In this document: piece by piece, positions 25,685 through 37,984 of the stretch | How positions within the stretch are numbered: the stretch's first letter is position 1 | Layout of the letters: the number at the start of each line of letters is the position of its first letter | Assembly: GCA_015039365.1 (NCBI GenBank) | Contig: WION01000113.1 | Coordinates: 1-64,000 of the forward strand | Length of the DNA stretch: 64,000 bases | Source of the DNA: Amanita rubescens | Taxonomy: Eukaryota > Basidiomycota > Agaricomycetes > Agaricales > Amanitaceae | Direction of reading: 5' to 3' | Position numbers and translations under genes: made by a program | The notes under the pieces: model-generated | Databases searched by the model: none | What the model was told of the DNA's origin: nothing | The model's input: the letters and a program-made list of their open reading frames with translations, nothing else

Positions 25685-28600
25685 ATGCTCGACGACCGGT
25701 TAGCAAGAGTGTTAGCCAGGTTGCAAAACCTTCCCTCCATTTCATTGCCCACAGATTACCCCAGATCTCTAGGCACCCACAAACTCATAGAAGCTGCTCA
25801 CTTTGCCGAACTCTCAGAGCAAACCTCCCTTAGTCTACTCAAGCTAGCTGTACACAGCGAAGATGAAGATGCCGACGAAGATGAAACCGATACCCAGAGT
25901 AACAGACCTTCGGCTTTCCACTTGCTTCTCGCTGCTTTCACAGTTCTACTCCATCGGTACACTGGAGATACTGACATTCTTATCGGCTCCTCTTCTGCCG
26001 CTGCTCACGATCCCTTACTTCTCCGCCTCTCCATAGATCCTTCAGATCCTTTTTGGGCTATCGTCCGACGCGTCCAGCACGTAGAAAAAGAAGCGGAATC
26101 TGACGTCGTCCCATTTGAAGAGATCACACGAGAGCTTGCTAAAGGCAGAGATGAAGGTGGAGTAGACGCGCCCATTTTCCGTGTCCGGTTTTTCGACGAG
26201 ACGGACGCACCGGAGAATTTTGTTCGCTCGACAAGTTTAACGTCCGACCTGACTGTCTTTGTCACACGACAAACGGTTTCAGCGACATCGCGAGAGTTGC
26301 TTGCTCCCAAGATATCCCTCCGCATACTCTACAACTCCTTGCTTTTCACTTCTGCTAGAATTTCATACATTGTTGATCAACTCTCCGTTCTGCTCCGAAG
26401 AGTCGGTGCTAATCCTCTGGCACTCGTCGGCTCTGTTCCCTTATTAACTCCGGGACAAAAGGCCAAATTACCAGATCCCACCGCAGATCTAGATTGGTGC
26501 GGATGGAAGGGCGCCATCACAGACGTCTTTTCTCGAAATGCTCGTCTACACCCTGACAAGCCCTGCGTTATTCAGAGCATACCCTCCGCCGACTCGACCC
26601 AACCTCAACAAAAAGTGACGTTTAGCTATGTCGCTATTCTGCACGCTTCCAATGTTTTGGCCCATCACTTGATCAAGCACGGTGTCCAACGAGAGGAAGT
26701 GGTCATGGTCTATGCTCACCGAAGCGTCGATCTCGTCGTCGCCGTCATGGCCATTCTCAAAGCGGGAGCCACGTTCTCAGTCATTGGTGCGCACGTTGGT
26801 CTCGTTCTTCCTTTCGTTGTTGCGTTTTAAAGCTGGGATTTTTCCACACCAGACCCTGCTTATCCTCCTGCGAGGCAAATCGTATATCTTCGCGTTGCGC
26901 AACCTAGAGGGTTGATCGTCTTGAAGGGCGCAGGAAGAATCAATCCTTCCGTTCGCGAGTTTTTGAGTACGGAGCTGAAGATACGCGTCGAGGTGCCTTC
27001 TCTGGAAGTTTTTCCCACTGGAAAAATTGAAGGCGGCGTTGAGAGCGATGGCTCTGATCTCCTTGGCTCTCACGCCCATCTTGCCGATACGGATCCAAAC
27101 GTTATCTTAGGGCCTGACAGTATCGGCACTCTCTCATTCACGAGTGGAAGTACAGGCATCCCAAAGGGAGTTAGAGGAAGACATTTCAGCTTGACCCACT
27201 TCTTCCCTTGGATGGGTGAACGGTTTGGACTTGGACCTGACGCCAAATTTACGATGCTGAGTGGTATCGCGCATGACCCAATTCAACGTGACAGTTAGTA
27301 TAAACTCTATCCACACTTTCAAGTTGACGAATAAATAAAACAGTGTTTACTCCTCTTTTCTTTGGAGCTGAGCTACATGTGCCAACGTCAGATGATATCG
27401 GTACCCCTGGACGACTGGCAGAATGGATGGCTGATAGCGAGGTGACCGTAACTCACTTGACGCCGGCCATGGGTCAGCTCCTTTCAGCTCAAGCTACGCG
27501 CCAAATTCCCTCATTGCGAAACGCGTTCTTTGTCGGAGATGTCCTCACCAAACGCGATTGCCTTCGACTCCAAGCCCTTGCGGTTAATGTCCGCATTATT
27601 AATATGTACGGCACTACCGAAACCCAACGCGCTGTATCGTACTTTGCAATCCCCCCTGTTTCTGAGGATTCTACCTTCTTGGCAACGCAAAAGGACATCA
27701 TGCCGGCAGGGGAGGGTATGATCGACGTGCAGCTCCTTGTAGTTAACAGGAATGATCGAAACCTTGCTTGCGCTGTTGGCGAAATGGGAGAGATCTATGT
27801 CCGATCTGGTGGATTGGCAGAGGGGTACTTGGACCAAGATGCTTCCGCGAAGAAGTTTGTGACCAATTGGTTTTCGACGAAATCGCCTCCCAGGAAAGAT
27901 ACTATTCTTCATCCGCCCTCCGGCTTCGCTGGTTCAGAAGCTTTGCATTGGAAGGGAATCAGGGATCGCATGTATAGGTCTGGAGACCTCGGACGTTACC
28001 AACCCGATGGCACCGTTGAATGCACCGGTCGGGCGGATGATCAAGTCAAAATCCGCGGCTTCCGTATCGAGCTTGGTGAGATTGACAGGTATCTGAGCCA
28101 GCACCCTCTGGTTCGGGAGAACGTAACTCTAGTGCGGAGAGACAAGGACGAAGAAAAAATTCTAGTTAGCTATTTTGTTCCGCTCGACGGCCCGTCTTTA
28201 GCCGCCTACGCAAGCGACATACAAGAAGACGAGGACCCCAAGGGTGTCGTTGGTGGTATCAGGAAGTACAGGCGCCTTATCAAAGATATTCGAGAATATC
28301 TTAAAAAGAAATTACCAAGCTATAGCGTTCCCTCTCGTAAGATAATACCTTCATTTTAGCTGCTTAACACACATCTTTTTTGTTTCTTAGTATTCGTGCC
28401 ACTCAAGCGTATGCCGTTGAACCCTAATGGTAAAATTGACAAGCCTGCTCTTCCATTCCCCGATACCGCACAAGCTACTTTGGGTGCTCCTCCTCCCACG
28501 CGCCAGGCTAGCTCCACGGAGAAGACATTAGAGAATATCTGGGCCGCCATTCTCCCCAACGCTCCCCAACCCATACCATTCGACGAAAGCTTCTTTGACC

Positions 28601-30250
28601 TTGGCGGGCATTCTATCCTCGCCACTCGACTTGTCTTTCAGATCCGAAAGGTGTTCCTCGTCAATGCTCCTTTGGGCTTGATATTTGAGCAACCTACCAT
28701 TTCGGGCCTCGCTGGAGCGATCAGTGCTCTCAAGAATGCTGATTTGGGCTTCGTCAAGGAGTCCGCCGCTGTGCCTGCAGCCGGACGTGCTCCCGTCACA
28801 CCGGTCAAAGCGGCGGTTGAGTACGGTCAGGATCTGGACAAGCTATTGCCTAGGCTGAAAGAGTCGTACCCATCGTTACCCGCGGATTATGGGACTTGTC
28901 AGCTGGTCGTGTTCCTTACTGGCGCCACCGGTTTCTTGGGCGCGTTCATCCTCAAAGACTTGCTTTGTCGCAAGGACAGAGTGAAAAAAGTGATATGTCT
29001 GGTCAGAGGATCTGATGTGCAAAAGGGACTGTCCCGTTTGAAGGAAGGCTCAACGGATAGAGGCGTTTGGGACGAGGAGTGGGTCGAGAGTGGCAGGTTG
29101 GAGGTTGTGACTGGCGACTTGGGCTTGGACAATTTTGGGCTAGGACAGGATACGTGGTCTCGAATTTCTGATGAAGCAGATGTGATTCTGCATAATGGAG
29201 CTTTGGTATGTTTGTGGGCTAGTTCAAGGGGTCGGTGAAAAAGCTAATTCGTGCCTTAGGTTCACTGGGTCTATCCCTACGAGCGGCTGCGCTCCGCAAA
29301 TGTCATGTCAACGCTGACGGCAATGGATCTAGCCTCAATCGGCAAGCCTAAAGCGATGGTTTTCGTTTCCTCCACGTCTGCAATTGACACGGGATACTAT
29401 GTTCAGTATTCCGATTCGCTAGTTACCGGCAGGTCCAACTATGAAGGTGTCCCTGAAAGTGATGATTTGGAAGGAGCCCGTTCATCTCTTAAGACCGGTT
29501 ATGGTCAGTCGAAATGGGTATCAGAAAAACTATTGTTCGAGGCCGGCCGCCGTGGATTGCAGGGTCATATCGTTCGACCTGGATACGTCGTCGGTGATTC
29601 TCAGACTGCCGGTGGGTTGGGTTGTTTTTCCCCTGAGCGGGGAAAAGTACAGATATTAATATTACCTGACAGTCACAAATACGGATGATTTCATCTGGCG
29701 AATGGTCAAAGGGTGCATACAATTGGGTTTGACCCCTGATATCAATAATACCATCAACATGGTCCCCGTCGACCACGTCGCGTTGTGCTCTGCACTTGCA
29801 GCAATCTCGCCATTACCAAATAATGCTTCTATGAACGTTCTTCATATCACCGCTCGGCCTATGCCGACGTTCAACAGGATGCTTTCCTCACTCTCACAGT
29901 ATGGCTTCCCCACGGAGCAAATTGAATACCTGGTCTGGCGGCGGAAGCTTGAGAGACATGTCATGGAAATTCAGGACAATGCGTTATTCCCCTTGTTGCA
30001 TTTCGTTTTGGATGATCTACCGACGAGCACGAAAGCGCCGCAGCTTGATGATGCCAATACGCGTGCTTTGCTGCGGCAACATTCTGGAAGGCTCGCGTTA
30101 ACTGTGGACGATGACTTGATGGGCTTGTATTTGGCGTGGCTCGTTCGAGCTGAATTCCTCCCCCCTCCATCCACGACGAATTCTTCAAAGGCATTACCTG
30201 CCTTGTCGAACGCGGGGGTAATAAAAGCGGCAGGTCGGACGGGTGCATAG
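25685..30250 (+). CDS. LYS2: L-2-aminoadipate reductase (Lys2)
   Basis: Large fungal enzyme that activates, carries and reduces alpha-aminoadipate to the semialdehyde in lysine biosynthesis. ATG 25685 gives [20 protein letters not shown]. The adenylation domain shows [54 protein letters not shown] and [14 protein letters not shown]. The carrier domain has the phosphopantetheine serine in [14 protein letters not shown]. The reductase domain has the NAD(P)H motif [17 protein letters not shown] and the [12 protein letters not shown] catalytic Tyr/Lys. Introns are at about 26788-26852, 27294-27343, 28338-28390, 29204-29259 and 29612-29673, the last restoring [14 protein letters not shown]. Stop at 30250. 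All domains are intact. The promoter must overlap the tRNA gene. Confidence 0.93.
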
Positions 30251-30459
30251 ACTTGCGAATGCCAAAGAAATAATACATGTATTGATACGAGAGACTACAG
30301 CGGGACGAAAAAATACACATTACACTATCGCGAATTAGTGATTGCTATTCATAATTACACAAGTAACTAGAAAAAAAAACATGAGTGGTGGTGGTTCATA
30401 ATTGACATACTATGCGACGACCATTGCCGTATTTCTTGTCATCGGTGCGCGATCTTGAT

Positions 30460-31116
30460 TCAACTCAAAGCAGCCGTTGCCCCGATAGCCGCACCCATCA
30501 AAGGGAAGAAACCTCGAACGACATTCATCCACGCCCATTTCATCATCAAACCCGGAATTTCATCATCCTCCTTCTCCATCTTTGCCTTTTCCTCTTCCGT
30601 GATGTGAAGGATACCTTCTTTACCCTCAGCAGCGGCATATTCATAAGTAGCCGCAATGATACCTCGTTTTGCGTGGCTTTCGAGCCGCCTATTAGTCGGC
30701 ATCATGACGCCAAGAGTGTAAGGGACAATCGCCATGGAGACAGCTGCAGCTGCGAGGTAGAGTCTGGAGAACTTGTCGGGGCGGCTGCGCAACATGTATG
30801 CAACGTAGGTAAAGGCGAGGGCGGAGCTGGCTACGATGGAGGGGAAGATCCGTTTGCCCATGTTGAAGGAATGAAGCCATTGGTGCGACACGTGGGTGAC
30901 GGCTGTCTGAGGTTTCACTGGCTTTTTGAAATGAGGAGGAGGTCCCGGGAGGAGGAGGGTAGGGACCAGTAAGAATGAGATGGTAAAGATCCCGCCTAGC
31001 GTGTGGTGTTGAGCTAACGGTGTAAGTTATACTACTAGGAGTAACTTACCAGAGGCAAAGGCGGAGGTGAGGATAGCGGCGACTTGTGCAACTTTGAAAG
31101 TGAGAGAGTCAGACAT
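30460..31116 (-). CDS. DUF1772 (anthrone oxygenase-like) membrane protein
   Basis: Small integral membrane protein of the DUF1772 family. Some members act as anthrone oxygenases in polyketide clusters; most have no known function, and no such cluster is visible here. First exon (31116) MSDSLTFKVAQVAAILTSAF, intron with GTAAGT, then GGIFTISFLLVPTLLLPGPP, SHQWLHSFNMGKRIFPSI, a membrane segment (ASSALAFTYVAYML), SRLYLAAAAVSMAIVPYTLG, MMPTNRRLE and the final helix NVVRGFFPLMGAAIGATAAL. The NRRL-type motif after the third helix is typical. One intron. Convergent with LYS2. Confidence 0.82.
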
Positions 31117-31308
31117 GGTGGTTGGGAGACAACAGTTGGAGTCTGGCGCGTCACTACGACCCACGTTCTGAGACATCCGTGGCATCTGCACTAATGAAAC
31201 ATGTATATTGCCGGGATACAAAACATATGCGTGATAGCGGTCGATAGTACTACAGATTAAGACACTTGCGATGAAAATTGAAATCGAAAATGATTGTGCA
31301 GACATGCA

Positions 31309-32583
31309 TCACAGTACGCCTTCGGGTATGTCTACAATCTCGTCATCCATTAGGTCCCAATTAGAGTCCACGGATGACAGCGGACTTTCGGGTCGTTCAC
31401 TTGAAGCTCTGGAAAAGGGATCGGAAGAGAAAGATTCCGACGCATACGAAGTATCGCCGGTACTGCAGATACGTTAGTAGCCATACACGTGAAATGCCTT
31501 TTAAAAAATCCTCACTCGTCAATATAGAAATCTGGCGAAGTGGCTCTAGACGTCGCCCTCGAATGGTCGGACTGACCTCCAGAAGAACCTGCTTCACTTG
31601 CACTTTCGCCCTCTGCAGCACAGGAATCGATGGCAAACTGGTGCAGCGTCTCCGTTTCATCCCCATTCTCTATTCGATCTTCCCATCTCATAATCATCCC
31701 GCGCTCGTGCTCATGGCGACGAAGAACCTCATCCCACGGAGTCATATGCGGATTGGAGTTTTGGAGCGTTGTAAGCCATTCAGTGTCGAGTACCGCCAGG
31801 TAGGCTATATCCTGATATTCATTATCGAATGGGTTGAAATAGGAACAGCGTCGTATTCCTTCCTGTCTGAAGCCTCTGTTTGTTCGAAATATGTTAGCTG
31901 AGATATTTCCGAGTTGAGGGGGAGATCAACTTACATGGATGTGAAGAGCCTATAGGATGCATATTTCGCTCCCGTAAAAGGGTTCATGATGATTGCTTGA
32001 ACGCGATGACAGCGGATTTCGTTGAATGCTTTGTCAAGAGCGAGTCGGAGAGCCTGGGTTGCGTATCCTTTTCTTCTGTATTCAGGGTATATGATAACAC
32101 CAATGTTAAGGTCATTTACTCCTATGGAGTTGTTACGTGACTGGGACGGCATGGTTAGGTAGATCATCCCAATGATGTCTCTCCGAACGAGTTCTTTCGC
32201 TTGTTGTGGGAAGAAAGAAAAGATGCATCTCAGTCTGAGTCAACCTAGCGAGGCAAAAGTAACGTACTAGTAAAAGAAGTGCTTCTGTACGTGCCCGTCT
32301 TGAATTCCTCCCTCACGATGACGGCGAAGTATTGAACTGAGTTGACGAACGCAATAAAACCGAGCATCATATCCGAAGCTTCATATGTCGCGAGTTGGAG
32401 TTGCTCAAATAGGGCAGAGAGTGATTCATAGTATTTGTCGTCCGAATGGAGGAGAGACTGGAGGTCGGTGAGGGCGATGTCAGAGTGCAGGCAGTTGGGC
32501 TTCGGGGGAGTGCGAGAGCGCTGGGGGGTGGGCATCGGGGGGATTTCAGCGAGCAGGTTGATTAGGGGAGTGGATTTGTACAT
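31309..32583 (-). CDS. GNAT-family N-acetyltransferase
   Basis: GNAT acetyltransferase fold; substrate unknown. ATG 32583. The N-terminal region contains YYESLSALFEQLQLATYEAS. The acetyl-CoA site is IGVIIYPEYRRKGYATQALR (R/Q-x-x-G-x-G/A equivalent RRKGYA). The tail of the domain reads HRVQAIIMNPFTGAKYASYR, LFTSMGFRQEGIRR and YQDIAYLAVLDTEW. A GTGAGG...CAG intron at about 31508-31462 joins SPDFYIDD to a Ser/Asp-rich tail ending VDIPEGVL at 31309. A diverged, frameshifted paralogue sits at 38 kb on the same strand. Confidence 0.78.
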
Positions 32584-33358
32584 GGTGGAGGGTTAGGCTA
32601 TGCTCGCAGCGTGGCCTCGAGGCCATCTTGGGCGCTTGAGACGGTTCTCACCCACTTTGTGCTATATTGAGACATCTTCTCCCGGAGATGCACGTCTGCT
32701 ATGCAGTCTCAGCGTGTCCCCGTTGATGTAAACGGCATGAGGTGATGCATGGAGGCCGGAGGTTCAGAAATTTGCAGGGATGTGCTAACAGTTATCAGAT
32801 AAGATACTGGTGTACCAAATCAACTCTTTTTAGACCACGACGGGCATTGGTACTCGGATCACCACCGCGGGGACCACCTCGGCTTATAGACATTTGTCTC
32901 ACGTTCCCCGCAGCGTCATGGATCAAGCTGGAGACTTGAAAAATAGTATCAATCGGAACGCAGTGCCGGCGAGCGTCCCCCACGAGGAGTGCGAAGGTAG
33001 GAATAAGTACCCGTGCGGATGAAACGATAGGACGGTGTGGAAAACAACGGGAACGGAGCTGAAATGGCCGAAAACATGGCAAGTGAATTTTGCCGCTTAT
33101 CAGAAGAATGTCAAGTTCAAGTGGAACCTCATGGACATCCCCCCACCGGTTCTCTATGCACAGCGTGGCCTTACATGTAACAGGTGCATCACTTCACTAC
33201 CATCCTGATTTCAATGAATAACAGAGCCGATTTTGCCGCCGAGTACACATCGCCTTTTGGGTCGCTTCTGAATCATATAAACTCTGCCAACCTTCGAGTC
33301 CCCAGCGTACTACTATCCACTCAACGTGCTGGCCACTTGAAAATATTTTCACCTTATC
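32584..33358. other. intergenic, divergent promoters
   Basis: Lies between the GNAT start (minus) and a small-protein gene (plus). No coding segment is recognised. A TATA box (TATAAA at 33276-33281) sits about 80 nt upstream of the plus-strand ATG at 33359. Confidence 0.45.
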
Positions 33359-33733
33359 ATGGTTAAATTCAATGCCTCCGTTTCCCTTGCACTCCTTCAA
33401 CTTGCCTTGTTTTCTCGAACCTCAGTTAGCCTCCCCGTCCCCTCAGGCCTACTTCCTGGCGAAAATGGTCCCCCAATTCCCTATTACCCCGGGAGGTGAG
33501 TAGTATTTTGTTTATTCTTAACCAAGGTGGATTAATAGATTCGCAACGACAGTACCAGTACGAATGTTATGATGGGGGTCGGTGGGGTCGTGGTGGGGGC
33601 TTCGGCAATATACTGTGGTGTCACGATCGTAAAGGGTGTCGCAAGACAGTGCCTAGGGGGGCATCCTCAGGGATCTGACCTTGAAGCCAATCGTCCAGGG
33701 CCACACAGTCCACATCAGGGGTACGGTATATAG
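33359..33733 (+). CDS. small secreted or membrane protein, 105 residues
   Basis: Not recognised. ATG 33359 opens a classic signal peptide (basic start, LALLQLALF core, then SVSLPVPSG). Exon 1 ends at 33495 with a GTGAGT donor; a 57-nt intron ends in CAG at 33552. The joined frame is 318 nt and continues STSTNVMMGVGGVVVGASAI then YCGVTIVKGVARQC, a glycine/valine-rich hydrophobic segment with two cysteines, and a polar tail ending HQGYGI. Upstream TATAAA supports a real promoter. It could be a single-pass membrane protein or a small secreted protein. No homologue is recalled. Confidence 0.55.
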
Positions 33734-34911
33734 CATTATCAATGTCTTGAGGCTGATAATTCATAGGGAGTCGACTGCCGGTCCTGCTTCCGATCATGCT
33801 GATGGGTACGATTGATGCATTTCTCAAGGTATTGAATGATCAAAACTCATATTCCTTGATGAAAGGCCTACTGAAAACACTGCCCTTCTCGGGTACGACG
33901 ATGCATTATAACAGCTGTTAAGCGATTGAAATTGTCCTTTAAAAGGTCCCATGCCAGTGCTAAGCATACTCAGGAACAGAGGTATGGCCGAGAATTTCCC
34001 AGAGCGTCACGAAGTTGAGACTAATATTGCTCCTTGAAAGAGAAACTGCTGGGAAAGGGAATCCTCATGGGTATGGAACGTTATGCAATGTGCTAAGGAA
34101 TTGATATTAATGCCCATTGAAAGGCCTTCTGTTCATCAGCGTGATCTGATGTGATTGGATATGCAAGACCGTCTATATCAGCTGGTGAGTTATGACCAGG
34201 CCCAAATTTCCGAAGCAACTTAACAACCCGAAGTCGATGCATCTGGCGTCGAATCTAGGTTAGATGGAGAAAGGTTAGTCTATGAAATGCAATTGAGATG
34301 GATGGGGTTTTGTATACTAGAAAAAGCTTCTGATCAGTGATCACCAAGCGCATCACATTTAGGGATTGGCCTGGGTAAACCGGCATTGACATTCTATTCT
34401 GGCGGAGGATACATTCCGTATACCGACACGCCACCACTGCCACGGGCGCATATGTTTCTCCAAATTGGACCCCGGTATGTAAACAACACCAAAATAACAT
34501 GAATGATCATGCATCGTCCATGTGTGGACAATGAGTGGATCACTGTTTTCTCCAATGCACGAACCACGCATGATCCGCTTGTAGTCCCAGAAATCTGTTG
34601 GTGACCGGTGACCGGTGATCGGGACCAGTGAATTGCCCCGCGTCATCAAAGCCAGGATTTCGGCGGCACGCAAGAAAGCGAGGCATTCAAGTTCTGGGCA
34701 GTGCTAGCGACGCCCGTCAACTTCTGCTGAATGATGAACATCGATAATGATCAGGTTGTACGATTGTTTGATAGAATCCTTCTGCTCTGTCTATCGTAAC
34801 TAGTAGGAGCTGATACCTTGATTCCAGTCATTTATCATGATCGAAGGTGAAGAAGAGATATATTTCTGACGAGTAGGCAACGACGAGTGGACATGTAATC
34901 CTGACAAATTC
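33734..34911. other. intergenic, nothing recognised
   Basis: About 1.2 kb between the small secreted-protein gene and the 3' end of the F-box gene. No coding segment, RNA gene or repeat stands out on either strand. Confidence 0.45.
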
Positions 34912-36767
34912 TCAGCCAAAATGGAATACAGTCATCTTTTCAACCACGTCCCGTCCGTCGTCATGATGGCTTTCGACACTCTGCCAACCGTAAGTATAAG
35001 TAGGACCCAAAGCCATGCCTAGCACATACCTTTAAACCTAACACATTCTCGTCGTCCATGAACCACATGTCGTAACCATACACCTCGGGAGCTGTGTATA
35101 TCGTACAGCCCAATCCCATCTTGATCTCTTCCGCAAAAACATTACGATGATCAAAGTAGTCTCCTTTTCGTCCTACAACCAATTTTCCAGGCAGATTATC
35201 TTGAAGATTGTGGACGTTATAAGGGTTGAAGTCAATGATGCTGACTTGGTATCTTTCATCACCATCATCTACAGGCTCAAGACGAACCCATCTTTGTCCG
35301 GCGGAAGTGGTAATCCAGGTTTTAGTTTTGTCCCCAGCGTCGAGCCACCTTGAAATAGGTGGTCCCCATCCAGACCAAGGAATTGAGTTCACGCTATACA
35401 CCACTGCCGGAGACCCGCTAGAGGCTGCCTGAAAGTCCATGCTGAAGGAGAGAGAGTATGACATCCCAGAGTCGTCAGAATCGATCAACTCTTTATTGAA
35501 ATGATGCTGGAGATCGAATGGGGGAGGCGCGCCTGTCTCTGTGAGATTTGTGATGGTTTCTAGAAGAGATCGGCGGCGCATGAAAAGAGCGAATATCGGG
35601 CCAGATTGGGGTGGGGAAATGGTGATATTGACTATGGTGATGATCATGGTTTCGTCCGCAGAAGTGTGGAATGGTTTAGGTGAAGCGCGTAGCATGTTAT
35701 GTGGATTAGGTCGACCGCAGCATTCATCAAGTGAGGAGATAGAACATCCCTTAGACATAACAGGAAAACAAAGACCTAACACCTGATATGGAACACTATC
35801 TGCTTCCTTGGGGATCTTCCAAACTTCATATTGGCCATGGATCACGTTGGGTATGATAAGAATTTCAGGTGATACGAAAGCAAGATTACTAGAGTAGGCG
35901 TTCTCCGAAGTTTGATGTTGCTATCGTAAAAAAGGCAAATATTTAAGAAGGAAAAGGGAGAAGGATTAGCGTAGCTGCGTACCAACCTCTTGTGGCCCGT
36001 CTTCCAGTCGAAGATGAATAGCTGGGCCATCCTGTGAGTGTTGACTAGGAGAGCAAGGTTGTCGCCAGCGATTTCCAGTGTAACATTCTGACCTCTTTCA
36101 TAATCTTGTACATCGATTCGTGGACGGTGAGCCAACGGATGGTATTCTCTAGTAGAGAATTGGAGAAGAATCATGTACATTGAATATGGGGTGGGTCTTT
36201 GATCGACATTCGTCGACCTGGCGTTTAAAGTGAAAAGCGTCATTCATAAAATAGGTTTTGACGAACGCACGAGATGACGTTGATCATGAGATCATGTTCG
36301 TCAACGGCCATGCCCACCTTACGGATATGCACACAGCAACGATTCCAATTCTTGATTGGAGCGTGACTGGGTATGGTTATCCATCGTAGAACATCGTCAG
36401 GTGTGGATGGAAGGAAGCAATAGTGCAAATTATGGCCCTCGCTATCACCGTACAGATAGACGCCCGATGTCAAGTCGCATATAGGAAATGGCTCATGCGC
36501 ATCATCAAACGTCTTTATAAAGGCTGGCTGAAACCTGTACCACGCCTTTTCTCGCTTCATCAGAGTATCGTAGCGTTCCGCGAATGACAGAGTGCAATAC
36601 GGGTTGTCAACGACGCCTGCCGCATAACAGGCCAAGCGATACCGAAGAATCACCGAGAAACGTATGAAACTGTTAATTTGCATTGATACCAGGGTGCACT
36701 TTCTGACGTCTTCTGCATCCAGATAGAGGAAAATTTGCTCGAGCACATCGTGGGGGAGCGCAAGCAA
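34912..36767 (-). CDS. F-box protein with beta-propeller-like region
   Basis: F-box protein, presumably an SCF ubiquitin-ligase substrate adaptor. The N-terminal F-box reads ALPHDVLEQIFLYLDAEDVR then KCTLVSMQINSFI. The body is beta-rich with DLTSGVYLYGDSEG, RMAQLFIFDWKTGHK and YGYDMWFMDDENVLGLK, a pattern common in agaric F-box proteins. A GTGCGT...CAG intron near 36290-36230 joins MINVIS to STNVDQRPTPYSMYM. A GTATGT...CAG intron at about 35030-34980 adds a last exon ending VFHFG at 34912. The start codon is not resolved: the frame runs open upstream of 36767 without an ATG, so a small first exon probably lies beyond an intron. Confidence 0.75.
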
Positions 36768-37984
36768 AGTAGTGGGGCTGCTTATGCGATAGATTAAAAG
36801 GACATGAAGGAAAACAGGGTGCGGACGAACTTTGCAGAGTCAAAAACTGCACTCCCAGTCACTATGGGACACATAACTCCAGTAGCCTCGTTGCGAGTGC
36901 TCCTTGGCGCCTTTACGTGCATTGATTCCATGCCTGCTTCCTGGATGTAGTGTCTGAATCATCAGAGAACCCCTATTTTTTTTGTCGATTTCCGGTGCCC
37001 ACGTGACCCGGCAAATTCCGGCAGGGCCTCCCACACTCTCCCACGTCGTCCAAGTCACCCAAGGCTGAAGGATGCTCCTGCTCTCGTCTTTTTTCTTGGG
37101 TGGCCGTCCAGCCGTCCAGTGTAGAGATCGAGGGTTTCGACAGTCTTCTTCCCAGCGGCCCAGCCCTGTCGAGGTTATTCTGAAACCAATGACAAACGTG
37201 AAGCTGACGACGGACGTTGGTGATGCAGACGGCATGGATGCAGAGGTCATTTCGGATCAGTCTCTCCCTGCAGCTCGCTTTTCTTCAGCGTCGTGAGTCT
37301 CTTTCTTACTATTTTGCGTGCAAAATGCAAAATGCTCACATTAGTGCGACCTACAATTTAAATTTACACTTGACTCCACGAGTGATAAGGTGTGCACCAT
37401 GGAAGGAGTCGCAGAGCGTACTACAACATCAACGCTCGCTTAAATTCTAATGCCTCATTTCGTTCAGTTTAACAGTAAATGTCAAGAAAAAGGGTTATGA
37501 TATCCTTCTGCACATCCTATCTGCTCATTCTACAGCCCTATGCCAGTTGTCTCCATAGTAAACGTGTTTAATAGTTGGCGATGATGGAAGAGTGATCGGA
37601 GGAACGTGCTTGTGCAGTGATGACATAAATTTTTGAGAAACCAACTCCCAAAGTAGCGATTGCGCGATGATTCGGAGATGGTTTGGCCGATGACGATGAC
37701 CATGTGTGTGCTCCCGTTAACGTCGCCTCGAGGCTATATCAAGTCGGTCGGCGATGGCACCGTTACCGCGGTACCTTCTATTGAAAATGAAAATTCAAAA
37801 TTCATTTCGTCTGGTCAAAACGCATGCGAGACACCACGACAAACACGCCGAGAGCAGTGCACAGCTGGAATGCTCGGGAGTAGTCTGCAAAACTTACCCG
37901 GAGGGACATGTGGTGTAACGTTCGCGGTTATCAAATCAAGAAGGCACCCGAGAGACAAGATCTATTCTTATCATTCACTTTTTT
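36768..37984. other. intergenic; possible orphan first exon at 37189-37293
   Basis: No gene can be closed here. ATG 37189 on the plus strand opens MTNVKLTTDVGDADGMDAEV and runs to FSSAS before a GTGAGT donor at about 37293, which looks like a real N-terminus. No convincing downstream exons follow before the next gene, so it may be a relic or a truncated gene. Confidence 0.25.

Noticed and set aside
36840..37250. Minus-strand frame of 136 codons
   Set aside because: No domain, no splice support, composition like chance; overlaps a better plus-strand N-terminus.
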